A DNA stretch of 12,438 bases, taken from positions 1-12,438 of the forward strand of contig USMJ01000008.1 of NCBI GenBank assembly GCA_900555805.1, in the 5' to 3' direction. Positions 1-6,060 of the stretch are shown one piece after another. Each line of letters opens with the position of its first letter. Position 1 is the stretch's first letter. Source of the DNA: an uncultured Oscillospiraceae bacterium. Its GTDB lineage: Bacteria; Bacillota; Clostridia; Oscillospirales; Acutalibacteraceae. The position numbers and the translations under genes are program-made. The notes under the pieces are model-generated. The model made no database searches and was not told the DNA's origin. It worked only from the letters and a program-made list of their open reading frames with translations.

Positions 1-50
1 GGACCGACCGGTTATGAGCCGGTTGCTCTAACCAACTGAGCTAATGGCCC
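1..50 (-). tRNA. Partial tRNA with CAU anticodon (elongator Met or Ile2)
   Basis: Read on the minus strand, the segment starts with the acceptor arm GGGCCAT at 50-44. A canonical D arm follows (TAGCTCAGTTGGTTAGAGC), then a five-base-pair anticodon stem ACCGG/CCGGT around the loop CTCATAA, with anticodon CAT at window 16-14. The variable region begins, but the T arm and 3' end lie beyond the left edge. Initiator tRNA is unlikely because the stem lacks the three consecutive G-C pairs next to the loop. CAU is also used by the lysidine-modified tRNA-Ile2, and the missing half prevents a firm choice between Met and Ile2. Confidence 0.93.
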
Positions 51-95
51 GAATGACTTCAGACGAATTATCGTCAATGTGTCATCGACTAAGAG

Positions 96-124
96 AGTAT
101 AACAAAATAGAAAAGTATTGTCAA
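96..124 (-). promoter_or_regulatory. Sigma-70/SigA promoter of the tRNA gene
   Basis: On the minus strand a perfect -35 box TTGACA (124-119) is followed by a 17-base spacer and the -10 box TATACT (101-96). The start of transcription would fall near 90, about 40 bases before the mature tRNA 5' end at 50. This matches five of six -10 bases and all six -35 bases, as expected for a strongly expressed stable RNA. The first four bases of the -35 box belong to the 3' arm of the neighbouring hairpin. Confidence 0.85.
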
Positions 125-148
125 GGGAAATTTTCAAATTTCCCTTGA
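121..148 (-). terminator. Probable terminator hairpin after the PspC gene
   Basis: The segment is a perfect inverted repeat, TCAAGGGAAATTT and AAATTTCCCTTGA separated by two bases. As RNA it gives about 12 base pairs with a four-base loop. It lies about 30 bases after the PspC stop codon and is the only strong hairpin before the tRNA. On the minus strand the bases after the stem are only moderately T-rich (CAATACTTTTCTATTTTG). A cleaner T-tract follows the stem on the plus strand (CTTTTTG), but no plus-strand gene precedes it. The position supports termination of the leftward operon. Confidence 0.6.
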
Positions 149-177
149 CTTTTTGCTGAAATTTATTTTTCTTTCTC

Positions 178-765
178 TCAGCCGTTCTGACGGGGACCCT
201 GATTGTTGGGGCTAAAGCCGTTCTGACCGTTATTGTTGCCCTGAGCGTTCTGTCCGCCTTGTCCGTTTTGCTGATTCTGTCTGTATTGCTCGTATCCCTG
301 ATACTGTCTGCCGTAGTCGTTCATGTTCTGATATCCTTGATTATAGCCCTGCGAATTGTATCCCTCGGGGGCTTTCGGCATGATGCAGGCAGCGATGATA
401 TACGCTACCGTTCCGGGTACGACGGCCGTCAGCGCTGTCACGAGACCCCAGACAAGTCTGACTATCGCCGGGTCCATGTTCATCGCTTCGGCGATTCCGC
501 CGCATACGCCGGCGATCTTTTTGTCGGCGCTCTTCATGACTTTCTTTGACGTGTTGTGATAGATCTCGTAGTAGTTCGCAGGCGGATTTTCAAGCGCGAG
601 AGCGAACACGAGATAGACTATCGCCGCCGTTCCGACGGAGATAAACGCGAGCGAAGCCGCGACGATTCTGACGATCGTGGGATCAATGTTGAAGTAGTCG
701 GCGACGCCTGCGCAAACGCCGCTGATTTTCTTGTCTGGGCTTTTATAAAGTTTCTTACCGGTCAT
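178..765 (-). CDS. Tandem PspC-domain membrane protein with a Q/N/G/Y-rich tail
   Basis: This 195-residue protein holds two PspC domains. Copy one is at about residues 3-60 (KKLYKSPDKKISGVCAGVA, then a hydrophobic segment). Copy two is at about 73-132 (KKVMKSADKKIAGVCGGIA, then a second hydrophobic segment). The copies share the pattern DKKI-x-GVC-x-G-(V/I)-A followed by DP-(T/A)-IVR. PspC proteins are small membrane proteins linked to envelope-stress responses in several bacteria, and the role here is inferred. From about residue 135 the tail is low-complexity and rich in Gln, Asn, Gly and Tyr, without hydrophobic stretches. AAGGAAG lies seven bases before the ATG. The gene is last in the leftward series, 118 bases after folD. 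In that gap I see short hairpins (CTGAG/CTCAG at 875-887 over the folD stop; GGGG/CCCC at 811-822) but no clear promoter or terminator. Confidence 0.85.
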   Translation of the reverse strand: MTGKKLYKSPDKKISGVCAGVADYFNIDPTIVRIVAASLAFISVGTAAIVYLVFALALENPPANYYEIYHNTSKKVMKSADKKIAGVCGGIAEAMNMDPAIVRLVWGLVTALTAVVPGTVAYIIAACIMPKAPEGYNSQGYNQGYQNMNDYGRQYQGYEQYRQNQQNGQGGQNAQGNNNGQNGFSPNNQGPRQNG

Positions 766-883
766 TTTAATCTTCCTTTCTGTTTTGTGTGTTTATTGAA
801 ACGCTTTTTTGGGGTACGCCCCGAATGGGTGCTTACCGTATGTTTTAAGCGTCTTTTGCGGTTTTTCAATCGGTCTGAGTTTC

Positions 884-1741
884 TCAGTCGAATACATTTC
901 TGCGCTTTACCGCAGCGTTGTATGTGTTTTTCATAAGCATGGCTATTGTCATCGGGCCGCATCCTCCCGGGACGGGCGTTATAAACGCCGCCTTTTCCGA
1001 TACGCCGTCAAAATCGACATCGCCGCAGAGCTTTCCGCTTTCGTCTCGGTTTATGCCGACGTCTATGACCGTCGCTCCGTCCTTGACCATGTCGGCTGTG
1101 ACGAATTTCGCTTTTCCGACGGCGGCGACCAAAATGTCCGCCTCGCGGCATATATCCTTGAGATTCTGCGTCTTTGAATGGCATACAGTCACCGTGGCGT
1201 CGGCGTGAAGAAGAAGCATGGCGACGGGTTTTCCGACGATGTTACTTCTGCCGATTACGACTGCGTGCTTGCCCGACACGCTTTCGCCTGTTGACTTTAT
1301 CAGCTCCATTATACCTGCCGGGGTGCAGGGGAGCATGGAGTATTCTCCGCTCATTATCCTGCCGACATTTTCGGGCGTGAATGCGTCGACATCCTTTGCA
1401 CTGTCTATGGCGTTCATGACGGCGGATTCGTCGATATGTCGGGGCAGGGGAAGCTGACAGAGTATCCCGTCAACTTCGGGGTCGGCATTCAGCTTTTCTA
1501 TAAGTCCGAGCAGTTCGCTCTGACTTACGCACTCGGGCAGGGCGTACTCTATAGAATTGAAACCGACAAATTCGCACGCCTTTTTCTTGTTGTTCACATA
1601 GACCCTCGACGCCGGATCATTGCCGACGATGATCACCGCGAGCGCAGGCGTGACGCCGATTTTTTTTAGCTCGGCGGTCTTTTCTCTGATGTCGTTTTTG
1701 ACGGCGAGACTGACCGCTTTTCCGTCAATTATTTTCATCAT
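884..1741 (-). CDS. folD: FolD: methylenetetrahydrofolate dehydrogenase / methenyltetrahydrofolate cyclohydrolase
   Basis: This cytoplasmic bifunctional enzyme interconverts 5,10-methylene-, 5,10-methenyl- and 10-formyl-tetrahydrofolate, normally with NADP, for purine, formyl-Met and one-carbon metabolism. The 285-residue length is typical. Visible signatures are Tyr48-x3-Lys52 in YVNNKKKA (catalytic lysine), QLPLP at 96-100, Asp119 in DVDAFTPENVG, the nucleotide-binding stretch GRSNIVGKP at 164-172, and PVPGGCGPMT near the C-terminus. There are two adjacent ATG codons, at 1741 and 1738. AAAGAGAG lies just upstream and fits either, with slightly better spacing to the second. The open frame extends further upstream but only as an out-of-frame reading of the lgt tail. 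The first 17 bases overlap the end of lgt, which suggests translational coupling. Confidence 0.96.
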   Translation of the reverse strand: MMKIIDGKAVSLAVKNDIREKTAELKKIGVTPALAVIIVGNDPASRVYVNNKKKACEFVGFNSIEYALPECVSQSELLGLIEKLNADPEVDGILCQLPLPRHIDESAVMNAIDSAKDVDAFTPENVGRIMSGEYSMLPCTPAGIMELIKSTGESVSGKHAVVIGRSNIVGKPVAMLLLHADATVTVCHSKTQNLKDICREADILVAAVGKAKFVTADMVKDGATVIDVGINRDESGKLCGDVDFDGVSEKAAFITPVPGGCGPMTIAMLMKNTYNAAVKRRNVFD

Positions 1742-2864
1742 CGGGCTCTCTTTCAATGTCTGTCGGTTCGAACTCGACCTTTTCGACAACCGTGTTTTCC
1801 TCGGGCGCTTTTCTGTTGTCCTTGACGATTTTTCCGTTTCGGATGACGACGCCCTTGTTGGCTTTCGCCTTGGCTCTCTCTTCCTTTTTCTTTTTAGCCT
1901 TCTCCTCGGCGGTGAGCTCTTTTTCCGTCTTTTCGGGGAAGAAGTCAACGCCCTCGATCGGCTTCGGGTTCTTCTTATATTTGATAAGAAGAACGACGAG
2001 AAGAACAAGGCTGACGAAAGCGAGAATTATCGAAACAAGCTGCGAAACGCGAAGTCCCGTGTTGCCGATGAAAAGGCTGTCCGTGCGAAGTCCCTCGACG
2101 ACCGCTCGCTCCAAGCCGTACCAGACACCGTAGGTCAGGAAGAGCTGACCGCTGAACTTTCTGTATTTTCTCAATATGATATACAACATGGCGAAGCCGA
2201 GCAGACACCATACCGATTCATATAAAAACGTCGGGTGGACATAGAGTTTGTTTTCGCTGATGTACGAGGCGACCTGATCGCTTGTCATACCCTCAAGTCC
2301 GAAAGAAGACGGGTTCTTCTGTATGTAGCTGAGGACAGTGTCGCTCATCATGCCCCAGGGTTTAGTCGTGAATGTTCCGAAAGCCTCCTGGTTGGCGAAG
2401 TTGCCCCATCTGCCGATACCCTGACCGATGAGAAAGCTCATCGACGCCATATCAAGGAGATTTAAGAAGTTGACCTTTTCGACGCGGCAGGTGATGAACG
2501 CGCCTATAAGTCCGCCTATAAGTCCGCCGTATATCGCAAGTCCGCCGTTCCATATCTGAACTATCTCGTTTAAATGCTGCGAGTAATATCCCCACTCGAA
2601 CGCGACATAATAAAGTCTCGCTCCGATTATTCCGCAGATCGTGCCGTAGATAAGGATATCGACCATCTTGTCAAGGCTTATCTTCCATTTGTAGGCTATT
2701 CTTCCGCCGAAGAGAACGGCGAGAAGAAAGCCGAAAGCGATTATCGCTCCGTACCATTTTATCGAAATTACCTTCTGAGTGAAGGGTACGGTAAACTCGA
2801 CGAGGGTTTTCGACACGTTGAAAGCCTTGTCAAGTCCCGCGAATCTGACTGCAACAGTATCCAT
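1725..2864 (-). CDS. lgt: Lgt: prolipoprotein diacylglyceryl transferase with a charged C-terminal tail
   Basis: Lgt moves diacylglycerol from phosphatidylglycerol to the lipobox cysteine of pre-lipoproteins, the first step in lipoprotein maturation at the membrane. The protein is polytopic. It carries the Lgt signature GRWGNFANQEAFG at residues 151-163, the WYG motif near 37-39 (Tyr38 matches the essential Tyr26 of the E. coli enzyme) and the conserved EGLRTDSL near the last membrane segments. At the position of E. coli His103 the sequence reads GGLAIYGG, with Tyr112 in place of His. The 379 residues exceed the usual 250-300. The excess is a Lys/Glu-rich cytoplasmic tail of about 80 residues after the last helix. 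The ATG at 2864 has an in-frame TGA three codons upstream, so it is the first possible ATG. AAAGGAA lies about 13 bases before it. The gap to ymfH is 18 bases. Confidence 0.95.
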   Translation of the reverse strand: MDTVAVRFAGLDKAFNVSKTLVEFTVPFTQKVISIKWYGAIIAFGFLLAVLFGGRIAYKWKISLDKMVDILIYGTICGIIGARLYYVAFEWGYYSQHLNEIVQIWNGGLAIYGGLIGGLIGAFITCRVEKVNFLNLLDMASMSFLIGQGIGRWGNFANQEAFGTFTTKPWGMMSDTVLSYIQKNPSSFGLEGMTSDQVASYISENKLYVHPTFLYESVWCLLGFAMLYIILRKYRKFSGQLFLTYGVWYGLERAVVEGLRTDSLFIGNTGLRVSQLVSIILAFVSLVLLVVLLIKYKKNPKPIEGVDFFPEKTEKELTAEEKAKKKKEERAKAKANKGVVIRNGKIVKDNRKAPEENTVVEKVEFEPTDIEREPDDENN

Positions 2865-2882
2865 TGTTTGTCACCGTTCCTT

Positions 2883-4145
2883 TTATTTTATTACCGACAG
2901 AACGCATTTGTCCTCGCCGAAGCATTCATCGAGAAGCTTCTCCGCGTCCTTGGCGGTTATTGTCTTGTATGCGTCGAAGATCTCGAACATACCGTAGCCC
3001 TCGAAGTGGGCGTTCATAAGTCCGTTGGCGAGAGACTCGATATCGTTGAGACATTTTATTTCTTCGCCGTATTTGAGCCGTCTGACCTCTTCGAATTCCT
3101 TTTCGCCTATGCCGTTTTCGCGAAGCTCTTTTATTCTTCCGAGTATGGCGTTTCTGACCTCTTCCGGCTTGTCGCTTTCGCCGCCGAAGATGTTGACCGC
3201 GAAACCTCTGCCCGCGAAATATTCGGCGTAAAAGGTCGAGTTGATAAGCTCTTTTTCGAGCATTTCCGTATATAGATCCGTCGACTTTCCGCAGATAAGA
3301 TCAAGCAACACCGACATCAGAACATTTCTCTTTATATCGGTTTTCGGGAGTACCTTTTCTTTAAAGCCGATATTGAACTTCTTGACCTCGACATGCATAT
3401 CCTGTTCGATATACGCCTGACAAACGCTGTCGGGTTCGTCCTCTATAACTCTTTCTATCTCGACCTTATCTTCATGCTTGAGATATTTGTCGGCGATCTC
3501 AATAACCTGATCGACCGTCACGTTGCCTGCGACGGCGAGAGCCATGTTGCTGTTGTTATAGAACGTGTTGTAGCAGCTATAGAGCAAATCGGCGTCTATC
3601 TCGGCTATGGATTCGACCGTTCCGGCGATATCTATTCTGACGGGGTTGTTGTGATATACCCCTCTGAGAAGATTGAAAAGCACCTGCCAGTCGGGATTGT
3701 CCTGATACATTCTGATCTCCTGACCGATGATGCCCTGTTCCTTTTCGACCGTCTGCTGCGTGAAATAGGGCGACTTGACAAAGTCGAGCAGGATCCCGAG
3801 CGAATCGGAAAAATTATCCGAGCAGGAGAAAAGATAGCAGGTTTTGTCAAACGAGGTGAAAGCGTTCGCGTTCGCACCCGTTTTGGCGTACCTTTCAAAA
3901 GCGTCTAACTCCTCGGACTCGAAAAGCTTGTGTTCGAGGAAGTGCGCTATGCCCTCGGGGACCTTCGTCGGCTTTTCGCCCTTGAGACAAAACGTCGTGT
4001 CGACCGAACCGTAGTTCGTCCCGAACAGAGCGTAGGTCGTCTTATAGTTCTTCTTGGGCATGACGTATATCGTCAGCCCCGAATCGTGTTCTATTTTATA
4101 ATAAGTCTCGGAAAGAAACTCGTCTTTTACGGTTTTGATATCCAT
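2883..4145 (-). CDS. ymfH: YmfH-like M16 zinc metallopeptidase
   Basis: This 420-residue M16 (insulinase/mitochondrial-processing-peptidase) protein has the inverted zinc motif HFLEH, with His68, Glu71 and His72. A probable third ligand is Glu143 in GQEIRMYQD. The second half is the usual non-catalytic M16 repeat. In Bacillus subtilis the homologous ymfF-ymfH pair sits beside ymfI, and some database names tie the pair to 5-aminopentanol modification of elongation factor P. The actual substrate is uncertain. I chose the ATG at 4145 because GGGAGGAA lies seven bases upstream. A TTG eight codons earlier (4169) would overlap the upstream gene and has no ribosome site. The Shine-Dalgarno overlaps the ymfF stop codon, so the two genes are translationally linked, as expected for subunits of one heterodimer. 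Confidence 0.88.
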   Translation of the reverse strand: MDIKTVKDEFLSETYYKIEHDSGLTIYVMPKKNYKTTYALFGTNYGSVDTTFCLKGEKPTKVPEGIAHFLEHKLFESEELDAFERYAKTGANANAFTSFDKTCYLFSCSDNFSDSLGILLDFVKSPYFTQQTVEKEQGIIGQEIRMYQDNPDWQVLFNLLRGVYHNNPVRIDIAGTVESIAEIDADLLYSCYNTFYNNSNMALAVAGNVTVDQVIEIADKYLKHEDKVEIERVIEDEPDSVCQAYIEQDMHVEVKKFNIGFKEKVLPKTDIKRNVLMSVLLDLICGKSTDLYTEMLEKELINSTFYAEYFAGRGFAVNIFGGESDKPEEVRNAILGRIKELRENGIGEKEFEEVRRLKYGEEIKCLNDIESLANGLMNAHFEGYGMFEIFDAYKTITAKDAEKLLDECFGEDKCVLSVIK

Positions 4146-4158
4146 TCTGTTTCCTCCC

Positions 4159-5427
4159 TCAGTTTTCAAGAATATATACCGTGTCGAAGCTCGCGAACGA
4201 GGCGGCGGTCATGATCTCTTCTTTCGTGACCTGCTTTATCATTTCGGAAAGTTCATCGGGTGAAAAGACATAGCTTGCCGTCTGCTGAAGGCTGTACCAT
4301 GTGTCGATGTCGTCGGGCGTGTCGAGCGCGCCCGCGAGTCCGTCGCAGATGCTAAGCTTGCTTGACTTGATGACTTCTTCGTCGAAGTCGCCTTTGACCA
4401 TCGCTTCGAATTCGTGTTTTATCGCTTTGACCGCCTTGTCGACGTTTTCTTTTTCGACGCCGCTTTGGATGAGGATGAGCCCCTTGCCCGAGTCGAGCTT
4501 CGCCGAGCAGTAGTAGCAAAGGCTCTGCTTTTCACGGACGTTCATGAAGAGCTTCGAGTATGTGCCCGAGCCGAAAATGTCGGTCATGACCTTCAGCGCC
4601 GCGTAGTTGTCGCGGTCGTATGTCATGCCGGCTCTCATGCCGATAACGAGCTTGCACTGGTTGACATCCTGCTTTTCCCTGATTTCTCTTTCGTCGTACG
4701 CCTCGCTGAGGAACTGAGTGCGAAGCTCGGTTATGCCGCCTCTCTCGAGCTTTGAGAATTTATCCGAAACGAGCTTTCTGACCTTTTCTTCGTCGAAGCC
4801 GCCTATGACGTTTATCTGAATGGGCGCATGAAGAAGAACATCTATCAGAGCTTCGGAGATATCCTCGCCCGTCAGAGCGGCGATCTCCTCCTCCGTTCCG
4901 TATTTTCTTATCGAATACGCTTCGTCTTTACACATTTCTTCGACAAGTCTGTTCGCCGCGTAGGTTATCTTGTCGTCGTTCATGCTCTTTATTCTTTCTA
5001 TCATCAGTCGCTTTTCGCGCTTGACGTCGTCTTCCCTGAAGCTCTTTCCGTCGGTGTTGGGGGAGAAGAGCATATCGAACATCAGCTCAAGCGAGTCGAG
5101 TATAACGCTTTCGTCGGTCAGAGCGAACTTGTCGTCGATACATTCGAGGACGAGTCTCAAGACCTGGCTTTCGCCGCTCTTGACGACCGAAGCCGAAACC
5201 GACGCGCCGTAGAGCATGGCGAGCTTCGAGGTCATCGCCTTTATCGTCGGGTATTCTCTGTCGGTCTTTGATATGAGATATATCAGCAGCGCTCTCGCGG
5301 CGTTCTTTCCGTCGTCGAGCGGCATGGCGATATTCACGCTTGCCTGCGCCGTCTTAAAATCGTTGGTTCTGAATGTGCAGAGCGTGACGCCCTTGCATAT
5401 TTTTTCCGTTTTCATCTCGGATTTCAT
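4159..5427 (-). CDS. ymfF: YmfF-like M16 homologue lacking the zinc motif
   Basis: This 422-residue M16-fold protein has no HxxEH sequence. The corresponding N-terminal helix reads ALLIYLISKTDREYPTIKAM (about residues 46-65). The C-terminal half contains the M16 element VREKQSLCYY, in which Arg and Tyr contact substrate in active partners. The pattern matches the inactive partner of a two-subunit M16 enzyme, like alpha-MPP with beta-MPP, paired with the active subunit directly downstream. It is the first gene of the leftward series. The ATG at 5427 is preceded by AAAGAGG with seven-base spacing, and a promoter lies 41 bases upstream. Family assignment is firm. The YmfF name rests on pairing and gene order. 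Confidence 0.85.
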   Translation of the reverse strand: MKSEMKTEKICKGVTLCTFRTNDFKTAQASVNIAMPLDDGKNAARALLIYLISKTDREYPTIKAMTSKLAMLYGASVSASVVKSGESQVLRLVLECIDDKFALTDESVILDSLELMFDMLFSPNTDGKSFREDDVKREKRLMIERIKSMNDDKITYAANRLVEEMCKDEAYSIRKYGTEEEIAALTGEDISEALIDVLLHAPIQINVIGGFDEEKVRKLVSDKFSKLERGGITELRTQFLSEAYDEREIREKQDVNQCKLVIGMRAGMTYDRDNYAALKVMTDIFGSGTYSKLFMNVREKQSLCYYCSAKLDSGKGLILIQSGVEKENVDKAVKAIKHEFEAMVKGDFDEEVIKSSKLSICDGLAGALDTPDDIDTWYSLQQTASYVFSPDELSEMIKQVTKEEIMTAASFASFDTVYILEN

Positions 5428-5467
5428 GTTTAGCCTCTTTCTATTGTTGAATTTGTATTCAAAATCT

Positions 5468-5496
5468 ATAATATCACAGTTTAAGATAGTTTACAA
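5468..5496 (-). promoter_or_regulatory. SigA-type promoter of the ymfF-ymfH-lgt-folD-PspC series
   Basis: On the minus strand TTGTAA (5496-5491) is followed by a 17-base spacer and TATTAT (5473-5468). A TG one base before the -10 gives an extended -10 element. The start site would fall near 5461, leaving a leader of about 34 bases. That leader begins inside a small inverted repeat TTGAAT-TTGT-ATTCAA (5447-5462), which could be an operator or a 5' hairpin. Confidence 0.7.
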
Positions 5497-5580
5497 TATG
5501 ATTTTAGCGTCGATTTGTTCGGCTTTTTAACTATCGGAAAACATTGGCGCGGTATATCGACATCTGTCGACGCTTGTTCA

Positions 5581-5767
5581 CAGGATACTGCAATTGTTGA
5601 AATAGCCCCGTCACATTTATGTGCTACTGTTTTATCGTATGGGAGAGTGGGTACTTATCCTGAAACGGGCGATCGGAAGAAAGCCGTTTCGGGTTGTGCA
5701 TTTTGCTCAAAGGCGGTGAAAATATAGCTGTAAACAGCCGTTTGAGGGCCCTCGCCGCATATTTTTT
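5581..5767 (+). ncRNA. Candidate structured RNA or leader in the divergent intergenic region (unidentified)
   Basis: No convincing protein is encoded here, but the plus strand contains many matched arms. CAGGATA (5581-5587) pairs with TATCCTG (5656-5662). CCTGAAACGG (5659-5668) pairs with CCGTTTCGGG (5684-5693). CTCAAAGGC (5706-5714) pairs with GCC-G-TTTGAG (5737-5746). GCGGTGA (5713-5719) pairs with TCGCCGC (5752-5758), and the last is followed by six T (5762-5767). The last two hairpins share bases and cannot form together, as in a terminator/antiterminator switch. A weak promoter-like pair GTCACA-17-TATCGT lies at 5611-5639. I could not match it to a known riboswitch, 6S, SRP or tmRNA. The pairing was done by eye. 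Confidence 0.33.
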
Positions 5768-5777
5768 GTTAGTTTTT

Positions 5778-5793
5778 CACAATGTCTATTGTG
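5778..5793. repeat. Short palindrome, possible operator
   Basis: CACAAT-GTCT-ATTGTG is a perfect six-base inverted repeat with a four-base centre, just after the T-tract of the candidate RNA and about 100 bases before the regulator promoter. It could be a protein-binding site or a small hairpin. No regulator can be assigned from the sequence. Confidence 0.35.
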
Positions 5794-5876
5794 CCAATTA
5801 ACGGGGTCAAAATACCGCTTAAAGGGTAATTTCTCACAAAATGTTGCGAACCTATTGGAAAAAATAAATAAAAAAA

Positions 5877-5904
5877 TTAGTCATTTATATTGCAAATTGA
5901 CTAA
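5877..5904. promoter_or_regulatory. Inverted repeat overlapping the -35 box, possible operator
   Basis: TTAGTCA (5877-5883) and TGACTAA (5898-5904) are perfect seven-base inverted arms whose centres are 21 bases apart, two turns of the helix. The -35 hexamer of the regulator promoter (5890-5895) lies between the arms. A dimeric repressor bound here would block RNA polymerase. Autoregulation by the downstream CdaR-type protein is one possibility. Confidence 0.45.
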
Positions 5905-5918
5905 AAGTTGTGTAAAAT
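5890..5918 (+). promoter_or_regulatory. Probable promoter of the CdaR-type regulator gene
   Basis: TTGCAA (5890-5895), a 17-base spacer and TAAAAT (5913-5918) match four of six and five of six consensus bases. The start would be near 5925, giving a leader of about 135 bases. That leader includes the 12-base tandem repeat (5942-5965) and the hairpin at 5991-6008. A competing -35 reading, TTGACT at 5897-5902, lacks a good -10 at the right distance. Confidence 0.55.
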
Positions 5919-5941
5919 GGACATTGGACTATTCGTTAAAA

Positions 5942-5965
5942 TATCCAAAACGGTATCCAAAGCGG
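5942..5965 (+). repeat. Tandem 12-base repeat in the regulator leader
   Basis: TATCCAAAACGG is followed directly by TATCCAAAGCGG, with 11 of 12 bases identical. The repeat lies about 20 bases after the predicted transcription start and about 95 bases before the start codon. It could be a repeated protein site or a slippage duplication. Confidence 0.6.
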
Positions 5966-5990
5966 CTCAGGTCCGCTTATTATAAGTATC

Positions 5991-6008
5991 GGGTGCGCAT
6001 ACGCACCC
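5991..6008 (+). other. GC-rich hairpin in the regulator leader
   Basis: GGGTGCG-CATA-CGCACCC forms a seven-base-pair stem with a four-base loop. No T-tract follows, so it is not an intrinsic terminator. It may stabilise the leader or be a binding site. The ribosome site further down is unusual: GTGGGGGT, seven bases before the ATG at 6061, rather than AGGAGG. Confidence 0.5.
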
Positions 6009-6060
6009 CGAGTTTAACGAAAAGGATCCGTGTAAACACAACAGACGTGGGGGTAACATT

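Noticed and set aside
811..822. GGGG-TACG-CCCC hairpin as the folD terminator
   Set aside because: The stem is only four base pairs and on the minus strand it is followed by A6, not T. It does not meet terminator criteria.
1739..2008. An 89-codon N-terminal extension of folD (start at 2008) rich in Ser and Arg
   Set aside because: It is the lgt tail read in another frame. FolD proteins start at the MKIIDGK region, and a ribosome site lies just before the ATG pair at 1741/1738.
4146..4169. Upstream TTG start for the ymfH-like gene
   Set aside because: It overlaps ymfF and has no Shine-Dalgarno. The ATG at 4145 has GGGAGGAA at ideal spacing.
5515..5727. Plus-strand 70-codon frame with a CAFC sequence near its end, possibly a small zinc-ribbon protein
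   Set aside because: It starts at a TTG without a ribosome site, has no recognisable domain, and runs through the hairpin arms, which better explain the region.
5581..5767. Assignment of the structured region as 6S RNA, SRP RNA or a T-box
   Set aside because: I could not find the T-box AGGGTGG core or the SRP GGAAG/AGCAG loop, nor confirm the 6S central bubble, so I left it unnamed.
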